64,000 nucleotides of DNA, taken from NCBI GenBank assembly GCA_038503035.1, contig JAVSML010024622.1:701255-765254 (forward strand). The letters are read 5' to 3'. The first letter of the stretch is position 1. Each line of letters begins with the position of its first letter. Of the stretch, positions 10,735 through 22,855 are shown piece after piece. Under the pieces are notes generated by a model that did not search any database, was not told the DNA's origin, and saw only the letters and a program-made list of their open reading frames with translations. A program made the translations under genes and the position numbers. The DNA is from Crocodylus rhombifer. Lineage: Eukaryota > Chordata > Crocodylia > Crocodylidae.

Positions 10735-10880
10735 GAAGAACTGAGCAATAATTTTTGACATTATGGATTCCTATTTGAAATCTCTGGGCTTATCTTGGTG
10801 AATCATGACTAGCTATCTGTGCACCTAACAGTGCCGATATTGTGAAGCATCCCCTGGCACTCTTAAAAGGACATCACAGC
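10735..10880 (-). repeat. hAT MITE fragment (same family as 24835-24975)
   Basis: The segment 'gacattatggattcctattt', then 'gaaatctctg', then 'gtgaatcatga' is the reverse complement of sequence at 24915-24975. That other copy begins with a hAT-like terminal repeat (CAGTGATTCTCAACC). The copy here is more diverged and lacks a clean terminus. Confidence 0.5.
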
Positions 10881-11207
10881 ACTGGTTTACGGTCATGTAA
10901 ATTCCCATGCCCAGCAGCAATATCCTCAGATATGCTGGGCTGCTCTGAATCTGCTACATTGTACAACAGAAGCTGTGTCTACATGGCACAACAGGTAGAC
11001 TCAATTAGTCAGTCTCCAAGATAATTAGCTTAGAAGTAGCTCCACTGCTTCTGGTGTAGGAGATGGTCTGAATGGAGTAGCGCAGTGTGTTTTGAGCACA
11101 TCAGTGCCAAGTGTACACTGTACACTTACGCCTACATCATAGGCAAAAGACTATGCCACATACAGTAAGCTTACCATACAGACATGGCTTAAGTAGGCAA
11201 TCTGCAT

Positions 11208-11651
11208 GTGTCAGTCATTGTCTTGTGTAGATTGGCTATGTCAGATTTGGCTGAGACACATATGGAGGGAATTTTTGATATCCTAAACATATATGTACCA
11301 GCTAATAAGAAAGTAAGGTGCACCTTCCTAGAAATCGTGACTGTGGCAGAGCCCAGCACCTGGCCGGTGGTGATCGCAAAAGATTTGAACTGCATCACTG
11401 ACCAAGGAGAAAGAATAAGTGGAGGCCAAAAGAAAGGATCAGACAGATCCTTCAGACTGTTGAGGCAACTTGTCTGCGACCGCAGTCAGGTGGATGCGGG
11501 CAAGGAAGCCCAAGGGACAAACTTTACCCAGGTAGACCCGTTGGGTCAGGCAAAATCATGCATAAACTTCGTCTTCCTCCCGAAGGGGTGGATAGTAGCT
11601 AAAGTGGAATCCATGCCAGTCTGCTTCTCAGACAACTGCCTCCTGCAGTAA
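11208..11651 (+). pseudogene. Tx1-like LINE endonuclease domain, decayed
   Basis: The 147-codon frame covers the second half of an apurinic-type (exonuclease-endonuclease-phosphatase) endonuclease that nicks target DNA for reverse transcription. Visible blocks are FDILNIYVPANKK, VVIAKDLNCITD (family form G-DFNC-D), then INFVFLPKGW (compare IDYIFVS) and FSDNCLL (family form SDHCLL). The last catalytic His is replaced by Asn, and the DFN motif reads DLN. The N-terminal part with the first catalytic residues is not visible, so the domain cannot be active. Confidence 0.65.
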
Positions 11652-11689
11652 AAAGAAAATTGGGGGTGCAGACCAAGAGAGGCAGAGGC

Positions 11690-12576
11690 ATGTGGAAACT
11701 GAACTTGAGCCTTTGGGATGACAAAATGATACAGCAGGAATTCAGGCAGCACTATGCAGGGTGGAAAACCCTCAGACCTGGGTACAAGAACCACATGGAG
11801 TTGTGGGCCAGTATGAAAGAGAGAACACGGAACTTACTCCAGCAGGCCAGCAGAAGGTAAGTCTGGGTCCAGAGAAAGCACCATGAATGCCTAAACTGCA
11901 AGTTGTGGAGCCTGCACAAGCAGGCGACCTGGGGTTGGGATGTGAGGGAGGCCATGTGGGAGGTGAAGACCCAGATGAGGGCCTGGTACAGGGAATAGGC
12001 CAGGAAGATCTTCCTGGCCCAGGTCCCCTGGGTGGAGGAAGGGGAGGAGCAGTCTGCTTATTTTGGCAGGTTAAAGGTGGACAAAAAGGAATGTATGACT
12101 GGGCTGGTAGATGGGACAGGTGTGGAGCACCAGTCGAATGAGGGAATGCTGGAGACAGTGATGGTCACTGTGAGGTCTACACTGTGCACCTGGAGGACCC
12201 AAGGGCCATACAGGAATGTCTGCAGCTCACCTGGGTCCTCAGGGTGGATGATGGTCTGAAACTGGTGGAGGAGTGGATGCTGGAGATGAACAAAACTCCA
12301 CAGTTTCAAGAAAGGTAAGACTCTTGGGGCCTATGGCCTGTCCAAGCACTTACTTCTATGTGACCTTCCAGAACCAGATGGGCCCTGACTTCCTAGAAGT
12401 GTATAAGGAACAGATGCAGGAGGGCCACGTGGGAGCAGGGATGGATTGGGACCTCTTAACTCTTCCCTACAAGAAGGGGGAGGAGGGAGTTAAAGAATTG
12501 GCGACCTATAACACTCCTGAACCTCGACGATAAACTGATGGCCAAAGTCTTGACTGAGCACTTTAAGTCTGTTATA
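11690..12576 (+). pseudogene. Tx1-like LINE linker and RT start, decayed
   Basis: Reading in changing frames gives MWKLNLSLWDD, then an alpha-helical linker (ERTRNLLQQASRR, GWDVREAMWEVKTQMRAW). It reaches the RT fingers at about 12496-12575 with NWRPITLLNLDDKLMAKVLT, the classical RT-0/RT-1 block of L1/Tx1 elements. Several frameshifts and a stop after QASRR at about 11860 break it. Right after this block the sequence jumps to C-terminal material, so the catalytic F/Y-ADD region is absent. Confidence 0.62.
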
Positions 12577-12589
12577 GGTACAGGGATCC

Positions 12590-13140
12590 ATGTGAGGACC
12601 CAGTGTGTGCAGTGCTGGGGAGACAGATACACAGATCCCTGCTGCAGCCACTTCCAGAATAAACACAAAATGCACAGCAAGGCCCCAGTAACCCTGATGA
12701 ACCACCTTGAGATGCAAGAGGTGGTAAGGGCAAGGGACAGTTTGTCACACATGGACTTAATACCTGGCAACAGCTGCCAGGCTGTGTGGGAGTGAATCTT
12801 CCACAAAGACGTACAGAAGGAGCACAGGAACTTGAACTGGCGGGTGGCACACCAGGCACTCCCCATGCGGGTACTGAGAGAGGCAGAGAGGCCCACCAAG
12901 CTGCCTAAGGGAAACCTGCCAGTGGAAAGTGGAAATGATCGACCACCTCCTCTGGTACTGCCCATACACCAGGGAGGTGTGACAAGAGTCAAGACCCTGA
13001 CCAGAGAAGCAGTGCTGTTCAGCCACCTGACCAAACACTAGGGGACCCTAATAGCCAACTTCAACCAGGTCATCTCCTGCTTCAGAAATGTCCAATGGAA
13101 GACTAGGAACCTGCTCATGAAGACACAAGAACCTCTCAGT
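12590..13140 (+). pseudogene. Tx1-like LINE C-terminal region, decayed
   Basis: The segment has NLNWRVAHQALPMR (about 12829-12870). In a shifted frame at about 12938-12979 it has IDHLLWYCPYTREV preceded by a Cys (ETCQW). This matches the conserved C-terminal C...H-LL--CP--R-VW module downstream of the RT in Tx1-like LINEs. It probably contributes to nucleic-acid binding. Stops and at least one frameshift are present. Confidence 0.6.
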
Positions 13141-14054
13141 TGAGGATGGCATCAAAACGAGATTGAGTGAGCCACCACATTTGTACCACATGGAAGTGAA
13201 AGAAGATGGGGAAGACATGACAAAAATCATATGGAGGAGAAGGGACCAGCACAGACAATTCAGAGGCAGGACCCCAAAGAGAACAACAATGAGGACAATA
13301 ACAAAGATGGAAATGACGATGATTATGATGAATGAAAGATTGGGGAAACAGGCAGAAGAGATAGGATGGGAGTGGGGGGAAAAGAGGAGGTGCCAAGGCA
13401 GTTTTTTGCATGATTGTTGCAGTTGAAGGTGATGGTGATAGGCATGTGAGTGTGTGGGCATATATTTCTCTTCTAAATATAGAAATATATATTTTTACCA
13501 AAAAAAAAGTGTCAGCATTCCTGATAGCTGCCTACACTCCTACTACCAATGGGAGAGCTGAGCGATTAAAAACTGAGTCTGAAGTAGATACAATCCAAGT
13601 AATACTGCACAGAATATTTATTTCCCAGGAAAATGGAACTAGACATACAGCACAAATATAAAATAAAACTGCCTTGAGTTTCCTTTTCATTCTACTGTAC
13701 TTGGTCATCACTCAATATTACTGTTTTTAGGAACATCAGGCTGATACTCATACAACATTGTGACTGAAATGATTTTCCATATAAACTTGCTAATGTTAGA
13801 CCCATATTACAGACTGCGCACTTCTGGTTCCATAACAATGTCTGTAAGCTCTGTGATACAGAGACCATCTTTTCAATATGTATTTTTTAAACAAATTTGT
13901 ACAAGTGGGTCATGATCTATGACTGGGGCGCATAGGCACTATGTGTAGGGTTATGGGTAAAGAGGATGAGAAGCATAAATGTGTAGCAAATACAATGGAG
14001 TTCAAGGCAAGACAGCAGCAATGGAAAATGATCAGCTAAACTTCTGTTTTAGTT
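13141..14054. other. Unannotated stretch
   Basis: The first part (to about 13510, A/G-rich and ending in an A-run at 13500-13508) may be the 3' UTR and tail of the Tx1-like LINE. After that nothing is recognised. Confidence 0.4.
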
Positions 14055-14512
14055 AAATATAAATATAGTTCCTATGCAGAAAGAAGTACAGAATGCTAAG
14101 TTAGGAGTATGTCAAGGTATAAAATGTGAACATCCTGTTTAAGGAGAATTCAGCTAGTCAGGAATAACCACAAAAGTGAACTTGCCTGTTTTTAGACTTA
14201 GGAGGCGACAGCCTTATCTGAAAAGAAGACCATAAAAGGACAAATGGCTTAAGCCTCATGATCAGCATTCAGCAGAACTCAGCAGAACCAGCTGATGTGA
14301 CTGTTTGATTTAGTGCTGGACCTCTTTGTATGCAATACAATTCAATCTGGCCATTGCTCACAGACACTGGTGATAAGGGAGTAGAGTACTGAAATAATGT
14401 TCTGTGAAGCTTGCTTTTGTAATCAGTTGTAATTTTGAGAAATAAAGCAAACCAGTGGTCAAGTCTGATGTCCTTACTTGATCCTGGTATCTCAAAATTC
14501 CTTTACATCCAA
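14055..14512 (+). repeat. Candidate solo LTR
   Basis: A TATA-like CATAAAAG lies at about 14231, and AATAAA at about 14440 is followed by a GT/T-rich stretch. The unit ends near 'ttacatccaaca'. That promoter, polyadenylation signal and U5-like order is typical of an LTR. I could not find a TSD or confident TG...CA ends, so the boundaries are approximate and the class (ERV or gypsy) is open. Confidence 0.4.
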
Positions 14513-17500
14513 CACTACAGTAAAAAACCCAAAAAATGTTTAAAATGATGAGAAAAAGAATCCATTACATGAGAAGAGAGAACTATTACACTGCAAACAA
14601 GTTGAAAGCATTAATTATATCAGGTATTTCCTACAGTATCCCTTAATGTAAATAATTAAAATATTGTTCCATGACCAGCATTATACAGTAGCTTCTTTTT
14701 TCAGGCGTCAAATTTTGCATATTTGCTTTCTAGATGCATCTCTCTTCTTTGTCTTCAGTTCTACTGCTGTAGATAATAAGAATTGCATGATGTATTTCAA
14801 CACAAATTCTCAAAAATGCAGATATAAATATTCATTGTCCCTAAGCTTTACAAGAAATTGTATCAGACATGCAGGCTAACCAGCAGGAGGAGGAATGACA
14901 AAGCACTGTTTCATCATGAAAAACAGCTCCTTGGGATTATGAGCTCATATTACCAGTACCAGAAATTCTGCTGTCATTCTTCAGGCAAGATCAAAAGAAA
15001 CACAATCACCTATACAAAAAAAACCAGACTGTTTACATTCAAGGCTGACTGTAAATGCAGTGTATTTCTACCATTAGACATTACAGTACAGTGCTAAGCA
15101 TTGCATAGTACTTTGCCTGCTTAGAGTCCTGTGTGACCATAATTGACTAATCCTTACAAAACTCTTGAAAAGTGGTTTAGGACTGCCCAGAGCCACAAGA
15201 GTGAATCAAATGGGATTAGAACAAAGCAGTATCTGTCTCTCATGTGTGTGGGAATCCCATAAGGCCTTGTTGCCTCTCAAGGAAGGTTTCCAGTTGTACT
15301 GCAAAGAGACGTTATTAACAAAGATGCCACAAAACTGCAAAGTACTCTGTGAGATGAAGAAAGGGAAACAAAAATTCAAACATGCAAGTGAGAAATCCAA
15401 GCTGATACTATTTCAAAAACCGTAGGGTGGACAGGTTATGGTGCAAATTGAAACAAAATATAATTGAGTAGGAAGAGGACAAATTTGTATTAAACTCTAA
15501 TCATGGAAGCGGCATACCATTATCTATATGATTTATGGAACTGACTTCAACTTTAGGCTATAGCTTTGCCTATGTTGTACTGATAAATTTAGCTTTCTCT
15601 GTTCTACTGTGTTAAGGAAAGTAAAATACTGAACTCTGAAAACCAAAACATCTTATGGCTTCATAAACAGCAATGCAAAGTGGCAAAAGTTATCACAATC
15701 TACTGGAGGTAGTATTGGTTTGATAAATTGATCTATGCCTTAAAGTTTTTGATGAACCGAGGGATAAAAGAGGCTGTCATGGTAAATTTGTCCTCTTAAT
15801 GGACTATGTAGAAAAAAATGGTTGATTTGTTAGTATGAAGCTCCTGTTGACATATGCCTTTGGTCACTTAAATTCCTTTACAGAGTCAGTAGAATTTTTT
15901 TGGAAAATTCATAATTTTGTCAATTTTAGGTAAGAATGTGAACCACTTTCATTCAGCCAGTTCTACTTATCCTTTTTCAAATATTGGGGAAAATGTTTAA
16001 ATTTTAATGATATAAAGATCCAGGTGGAAAGATCCAAACTTGAGGACATCTTAAGGGCTGCTTTCATGTGGAAAATGTATAAAAGTTTTTTTCCTCCATT
16101 TCTGGGAAATATAGTTAGCCATCATCATTAAAGGAAGTGTTGATGCAATTTTTCTGGTTCTTTTTACCCATAGGGAGTCACTGGCCTCAAAACAGCACTG
16201 CCCTCTGTATAGTCATAGAACAGCAACCCTGTAACCACAAAAACTGAGAATCTCTCATCAGTGATTTTCAGTTTCCTTTAAAGAAGACAAAATTTTATTC
16301 CCATTTTGCAGTCAGGAAAACTGAGTTACATAGTCACACAGTTCCAGGTTCTGCCACTTGTACTCTTAACTATCCCATTTCTTGCAAGAGACTACTCAAG
16401 TCTTCTCCGGGAAACTTTGAATCATAAGCCTTGCTATTTGCCATATGTTTGCATGGTAGGGCCACTTCAGCTTAATTTAAAACAATCTTGAATCTGGTCA
16501 GTGGTTTGCCAAGGGCCATTTTGGCCCCAGATGGCCCGGAGTCAGGGGAGCAGAAAGATGACTTGTAGCCAAATTTCCTCCTTGCTCTTGCCAAATACAA
16601 AGTGGACACAGCTGAGGATGTCTCATGCCTTCTGTAGAATACTCAATCACTGTTAAACTTTAGCACGTGCACACTAACCAGACAATAGATCCCCCCCAGA
16701 GTTAAGCAAACCTGACCCTTAAGTACAAGTGACTGAATTTAACAGCCAGTCTGCTTGTCTCAGAGACTACTAAATCTGAGAAGACATTTTTTTCTTCTTC
16801 TTTTTCACGGCTTTGAAGAGTTTTATTTTAATCTTAGTTTTAAATTTAGTTTTCATTTTTCTTAAGGGCTTTTTTAGAGACTCATTAATGTTTTCCTCCT
16901 GAATTTTAATCATCTTACTCTTCAAGGCTTGGGTTACATTTTAAAAAGGATACTGTTTCTTTAAAGCTGACACATACTGGGAGCTCAGAGGCTTGTCTTA
17001 GATTGCATCCCGTTTTACTTCTCATAAACTTGCTATCGTTAGCTACTTTCAGGAGAATGAATTATATTGATTGGTTCAAATCAAACTTATGACCTAGTGG
17101 CAGTATTAGATGTTTGCTATAAAACATCATCTTCTCATTAATCTTTCATTACACAGAATGATCTGAGAAGCCAGAAACAGTCACACCACGCGCTCTCTCT
17201 CTGATGATGCCACTACAGAGGACTATCTTATTGGATCAGAGCAATTATTACCCTTACGGTACAGATCCTGAGAGCCTTATCAAATTTCCTCTCAGGTACA
17301 GCAAGCTTACAAAGAATCATGCGCTGTGTCTTCGGTGAGGACATCACAGAATTACTCTACGATGCAGTAAACTGAAGTCATTTGCAATTAAACATGGCTT
17401 AATTTTCATTTAGTTTATAGCACACCGTAAGCGTTTCACAGAAAGGCTGAATGCACACAAATCATGGTGTTCTAACAATTCCAAGTTCCAGTTAAATCAC

Positions 17501-17772
17501 AGATAAAAGCCAAGTAAACTTGATCCAGGGGAGAATTAAGGCAAAATCCTTGGTATCTAGACTGTAGGCATGGTAAAAGGGCCAGATGAAAAAGTGCAAG
17601 TAAAAAGTAGCATTCAAAGCACTGACTGCTGCTAACCAACTGACTACTTCCAGCATAGGAGCTAGGAGATGCACCACAGGGACAGGCTGGGCTTTCCTCC
17701 ACATCATATTGTGATGTGTCCTGGGAGTTGTGAAGCTGACTGACTAGTATGCAGTGTAGATACTGGCAGGCC
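14513..17772. other. Unannotated AT-rich stretch
   Basis: No supported gene. Frames of 61-86 codons have no recognisable domains. It reads like intergenic or intronic DNA. Confidence 0.5.
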
Positions 17773-17780
17773 TTCTAGGG

Positions 17781-18029
17781 CAGCATTTCTCAATCCATGG
17801 GTCGCAACCCAAAAGTGGTTCACAAGAATGTATGAAAGGGTCATAAACAACTATGAAAAAACATAGAAAAATCACAGACTTTCACCTCTAAAAGGAGAAA
17901 AACCTGGGAAACTGTGGGTTTCTCCTTGCAGGCTGGCAGGAGCCTAGCTACTTAAACTATTTACTGGGTCAGGACTGGCCATCAATGTTTACAAATGGGT
18001 CCTGGTACAAAGGAGGTTGAGAACCACTG
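17781..18029. mobile_element. hAT MITE, 249 bp, perfect TSD
   Basis: Terminal inverted repeats CAGCATTTCTCAA-C and (reversed) CAGTGGTTCTCAACC enclose 249 bp. The flanks are perfect 8-bp duplications TTCTAGGG at 17773-17780 and 18030-18037. The interior ('gggtcgcaacc', 'gggtcataaac') resembles MER5/Charlie-type non-autonomous hAT elements of amniotes. It has no coding capacity. Confidence 0.85.
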
Positions 18030-18602
18030 TTCTAGGGAACCTATTTTCCTCTGGGTCTGGGGAGGAAAGCTCACAGTTTTGATGGATCCAAGCCTATTGT
18101 ACTCTTAATTCATGCCAAAGTTTCCCAGGCTCTGATGGACTAGGCTCTGAATCACCACTGGCTTGTCCACTTTAGCAACTAGGTAGCTGGCACATCTTGA
18201 TGCAGTCTGAGATCCAATTAGACAGTCTTTCTACAGAAATGGTTGTGCCTTTCGATCTTGTGCTATGGAAGTAAGGAGTTGAGATTTCCTGGAAAGATTA
18301 ATCCTGTGCAGATAAAAAGACAAAGCTCTTTCCCACACCAAGCATTACTAGAGATGCTCCAGCTACTAAAAAATATTACTTTTTGTGAGGAAAGCATATA
18401 GATGAATCTGCTGACTAAGATGAAACTCCTTGGTTAGAAATTTGGGATGCATTGGAAGGGTGACCATGTAAACAACAGTATGGGGGAGAAGAGAGGAAGA
18501 AATCTGTAATCAACAGGGATCCTGATTTTCTCTCTCTAAAAATCCCAAATTCTCTGATTTAAAAAGCAAAATCCTCATTTTGCCGCAATTAAAATGGAAC
18601 AC

Positions 18603-18607
<5 letters not shown>

Positions 18608-18654
<47 letters not shown>
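18608..18654. repeat. (TA)n microsatellite
   Basis: An uninterrupted TA run of about 47 nt lies inside the hAT element, next to 'aaaatggaacaccatttta', which is itself nearly self-complementary. Confidence 0.95.
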
Positions 18655-18657
<3 letters not shown>

Positions 18658-18921
18658 TTGAACACATTGTTTTACTGATATATTTACAATTTTAAAGCGA
18701 GCAGTTTGGAAGTGTATCAGTGCTTCAATCATTATAATAAAAAAAAATTTAAATGCCCATATATTTTGGCACTTGATTTGGGGGGTTTTTTAATCATAAA
18801 AAATCAGAGCTCCCCCTGCCAGGACTCTGCTCACCAGGACTCAGGTCCAGGTGTAGCTGGGTCCCCCTGCTGCTTTGTGGCACTAAGCATCCCTAATATG
18901 CTGGGGTGCCCCTGCCCATAT

Positions 18922-19115
18922 TGTTGCCCTTCACCCCCAAGCCATAGCCCCCCCCCCCCCACCCAGCCAGTGCCCCTCACTCTCAGCCCACAGCTCCCTC
19001 GCCCTGCCAGTGCTCCTTATTCCTGACCTACAGCCCCCTGGCCCTGTCAGTACCACTCACTCCTGACCCACAGTCCCCCCAGCCCCACTGGTGCCCCTCA
19101 TTCCCAACCCACTTC
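18922..19115. repeat. 40-bp minisatellite within hAT element
   Basis: Units starting at 18968, 19008, 19048 and 19088 are exactly 40 bp apart, each reading roughly 'cagtgcccctcac' then 'ctgacccacagcccc'. A partial earlier unit begins near 18922, stretched by a C13 run (18948-18960). Confidence 0.8.
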
Positions 19116-19520
19116 CCTCTGTCCCCAGCTCCCCGATGTATGAAGAAGGAAGTGGGTGTGTGGGGAACAGGGTGAGTATGTGGGTGGGGGGGCATAGGCA
19201 ATGTATGGGGGCCTGAAGGGGACACAAGTGATGTGGTAGGGGATAGGGGAGGCACATACCCCCCCAAGATTTCTTCCCCAACAGTGGGGTGCAGGGCTGC
19301 AGCCAGGCTGCACCAGCTTCCAAGCAGGAGCCATCTCCACAGTCTAGTGGGCAGGACCCAGCATGGGAGGGAGTGTTGCCATGTCCGCCAACCTGAGGAA
19401 CCCTCTGACTGCCTGGCAGTAGCAGGGACCCAACTTTGCACCACTGCTGCAGCTGCATCTCATCTTGGCAGCCATGGAGGCACAGCACTCCTTCCCACTC
19501 CTCCCTAGAGCTGGTCCAGC

Positions 19521-19624
19521 CTGACTGAAGTCCTGCACTCCGCTGCAGGTGTAGAAATCTCAGGGGGNNNNNNNNNNCTGACTGAAGTCCTGCACTCCGC
19601 TGCAGGTGTAGAAATCTCAGGGGG
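19521..19624. other. Assembly gap with duplicated 47-bp flanks
   Basis: Ten Ns (19568-19577) are flanked by identical 47-bp sequences, 19521-19567 and 19578-19624. Identical flanks around a fixed-size gap indicate contig ends that overlap but were not merged. The duplication is probably not real. Confidence 0.9.
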
Positions 19625-19971
19625 CACATATCCCTTTTGCTGTATTGCCTGGGCCCCCCTGTCCCCTCACTACATTGCCTGTGCTCCCTCCTCCCCCTCC
19701 ACAGACTTACTGAGAGGAGGGAGTTGCTTTCTACCGCTGCTTGGCTGCCACATGCATGTGTGCATGCATATTCACATTGCGCCACGTGCATGTTGTGCCC
19801 CCTGCCTCCAATCCCCACCCTCCCCTGCTCCCAGCCCCAAGCAGCCCCCTACAGGCTGGAACTCTATAGTGTCCAAGGGGAAACCCATGATTTCCCATGT
19901 TTTTCTTCTTTAAAGGAGAAATCCATGATGTTCTCTGTAGTGAACGGAAAACCTGGCTGCCTGGTAATCAA

Positions 19972-22512
19972 TGACTGGCTCTCATCCACACTTTTTGCCA
20001 AATCTCTGACCACCCAAGCCATCTTTGTGGACAGATGGATGGGCAAGTAGGTCCTGATGGCCACCTAAAAGGGATAGGAGGGATTGCCTTAATCAAGCCC
20101 TTAAGGAACTTCAATGTCACTGGGTGGGAAAAATCCCCAGATGGGTTGTGAGCTAAGATAGCAGCTGGGAATACTCTGACAGAGCAAAGGAGCTGGTCAC
20201 TGCACTGCCATTCTAGTAGGCACATTTAAATGACCAGAACGGAGATGTTGTGGGAGAAAGTGCTCTTGCACAGCCCTGGGCTGAAAACAATACTCTAATC
20301 ACAACTGACACTGAAGCCAGTCAATCCAAAATCAGTACCCTCAGGGCCAAACACATCAGAAAACACTTTGGTTCAGGCTGGAAAATTAGGTCACTGCACA
20401 GCAAAATGAAACAGCACTGTGAAAGACAATAGGACCAGTGGATGGGACAGTGTGGCAGGAAACTACTCAGGGACATTGTGCCTTTCTATAGAGCAACTGG
20501 TGCTGAGGCAGAAAATGGTGCTGGAGTGTCAGTAGTGAAGACTGAATTCCAGAGGGGAAATTAAGGGGTGCCTTGAGGACTTGTTCTTATGCTTCCCAGG
20601 CACTGAAGAAATGGATTCTCTGGAACTAGTTATCACCAGGACTTCAACACTGGACACTTCTGAGACTCATCAGGATCCACAGATTGAAGGAGTCTTGCAG
20701 CTAGAAGAGGAGAGGGAAAAGAACACTTCCTTGAGACATCCTAAGACAAGGAACCTCACCTTGAGCAGTCTCTGGGCTACACTCACTGAAGGACCTCTCC
20801 GGCACTGCCAATGAAGATGGCCCTTTTAGAAGGGAACTCATACCCCCAGAGGTCTATGTTCAGTTGAGCCCAGTGCTCCAGGGTCAGAAGCCAGTCCCAT
20901 ATATTTATCCATAGGTGCATCTGGAGTCTAGTCTCACAGTTCTGGGCAATGAAATATTTGCAAATAGCATTTTCCAGGGACATTGAAATACCCAGTGGGC
21001 CAGATGAGCAGCAGGGAGCTGGTCCTGTGAGTTGGCATGCAAGCTGGGCATGCGGGGTTGGTTTGTGGGTGCAATTAAGTGCACCCATCTAGCTGTGTGC
21101 ACCAGATTCAGCCACAAGCCACCACAACCTTGCACGCACCAGCATGCACCTAATCCAGAGCCCACCATACACCCACAAGGCTCCCCATGGGCCAGAAATT
21201 TGGCAGCAAGGGAGTGGCAATTAACGCTCCCATCGCTGCCACCCCTCCACTCCCACACACATTTCTGGACCCATGAAGAGCTGCATGCCAGACAACATGC
21301 CCTCCCCAGCTGGATCTGCCTTTGGGCCGGATGTTGAGCAGTACTGCCCCAAGTAATAGAACTAAATGATAGTGAGAGCATTTACTCCACCAAGTACAGG
21401 CAAATCCTTGTCACAGAAGGGGCAGATCTCAAAACAAGGCAACCAGGGGAAGGCCATGTCAATGACTGAGGGAAAAACAGTCAAAGTTAAATGAAAAATA
21501 GATTTTCACTTAGCTGAAGAAGTCACATGCTACAGGCCAAGGGAATCTCATATCTTTCTGGAAAAAATGACAAAAGCCAGAACCAAAAAAGGAAAGAAAA
21601 AGAACTAAAAATAATTTAGAGACAAAAAAAAGAAAGAAGAAAAGAGGCAGAAAAGGTGAGTCTCAAAGAACAGCCATAGGTGAAGCACATACTCCATAAA
21701 AGATGCACAAGCCCTGACTGGCAGTGGGAAGTTTATACTGCCCTTTATGCCCTTGGTGAGAAAAGACAGGGACCAGGCATGCTGTATGGGTACCACAGGG
21801 GCAAAACATTCTCTGAGCTAAAATACCTGAGGTGCATATCTATGGGCAATCCCTTAGGGAAGAATTAAAAATCTGCCCACCATGGAATATATTCCGCATC
21901 AACATTCATGAAGCTTTCAAGAGGTCTCCATTAAATGACTGAGGTTTAATCAGAAACTTGAATTCTGTTGACAGTTAAATATTGCCATAGGGACACAGAG
22001 AAAGGGAGGCACATGGTGTTGACAGGAGGTAATTGCTTCATCATCTCTTAACTTGAGGTGAAGAATGCCTTCCAATGCCTTGGAAATGACAGCTCCCAAT
22101 AGCACAATCCATCATCAACATAATGGTGACAGGATGGATGGCTCCCTTCAGCTATCAGCTGCACTTTAGCAGCAGGCACCTTTCCCACATGATGATACAT
22201 AGCACTATCTTTAATCATGCATCACAGAAAAGTCTCGTTCAAACAATGCTGTAAAACCTGCAGCTGCAGGGGGTCCTTAGCTTGCAAGACTCCACCCCAT
22301 CACAGTCAAGATGATAAATCAACATAAAATTTCCTTCTCATATCACAGAGATACTGTCAAGGACGTAACTGGGAGGTAGGCAGTCAGACTCTACGGGGCT
22401 TGAGGCCCAGGGGATCAGGAAGAGGCAATATCTAACTGGGCTTTGCCACTCATTGGACTGTCTGTCTCTGTGCCACTCTTGTCTCCCTTTTTATTAGTTT
22501 TGGCTCTCGTAC
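19972..22512. other. Unannotated stretch with a GC-rich repeat-like block
   Basis: No gene is supported. A GC-rich block at about 20990-21350 ends with 'gctggatctgcc', then 'gggccggatgttgagcagtactg', which resembles hAT right ends seen elsewhere in the window. The rest is featureless. Confidence 0.4.
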
Positions 22513-22514
22513 GT

Positions 22515-22855
22515 TATGGCTTGGGACAGCAGTTACCCATAAACCAGTTTAAGCGATCAGAAACTGGTTTAAACCTGTAACAGAACAAATGTTCAGTGCA
22601 TATAAACCAGTTTGAAAATGGCTGAAACCGGTTTGAGATAAATCTGATTGAATGTAGTATCAGACTTAACTGATTTGACTCAAACTGGTTTATGCAATGT
22701 CTGTCCCAGACCCAGACAAACCAAACTCCCTCAGCATCCCAGCATGCTCTCTGGGCTGGGCAGGGCTCTCTGCTCCACAGCAGAGCTGGGCCCTCCCCTC
22801 TGCTCCCTGGCAGGAGCTCAGCACAGGCTTGCAGGCACAGAACGTCAGCCTGGCT
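22515..22855 (+). repeat. MITE-like repeat, inverted partner of 45920-46262
   Basis: The left end 'gggacagcagttac' is followed by repeated 'aaactggttta'-type words and a GC-rich half. The same order in reverse complement is found at 45920-46262: 'gggacagacattac', 'gatcagaaactggtttaaac', 'cagcatcc', then 'ctccacagcag'. The two are clearly copies of one family. The far ends and any TSD were not resolved. Confidence 0.6.

Larger units (their letters stand above)
11183..13140 (+). mobile_element. Tx1-like LINE (L1/Tx1 clade), internally deleted
   Basis: Three fragments of one LINE ORF2 follow each other in order: endonuclease (EN), the start of the RT, and the post-RT C-terminal region. The motif style (DILNIYVPANK, NWRPITLLNLDDKLMAKVLT, NWRVAHQALP, HLLWYCP.TREV) fits Tx1-like elements rather than CR1. 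The RT core normally lying between the second and third fragments is missing. Frameshifts and stops separate the pieces. The 5' end appears truncated and the 3' boundary is approximate. Confidence 0.65.
18514..19963. mobile_element. hAT element, 1450 bp, perfect TSD
   Basis: The left end reads CAGGGATCCTGATTTTCTC and the right end, reversed, CAGGCAGCCAGGTTTTCCG. The flanking 8-bp duplications are identical, GTAATCAA (18506-18513 and 19964-19971). Inside are a (TA)n run, a C13 run, a 40-bp minisatellite and a 10-N assembly gap. The ends match those of 23111-24030 (opposite orientation) and of the palindromic copy 62046-62273. No transposase was found; the long frames here, including one spanning the N gap, are compositional. 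Confidence 0.8.

Noticed and set aside
18922..19115. CRISPR-like array
   Set aside because: Units are contiguous 40-bp minisatellite repeats without unique spacers, in a vertebrate transposon.
19057..19818. 253-codon minus-strand frame
   Set aside because: It crosses a 10-N gap with duplicated flanks, lies in a GC-rich hAT interior with a minisatellite, and has no domain.
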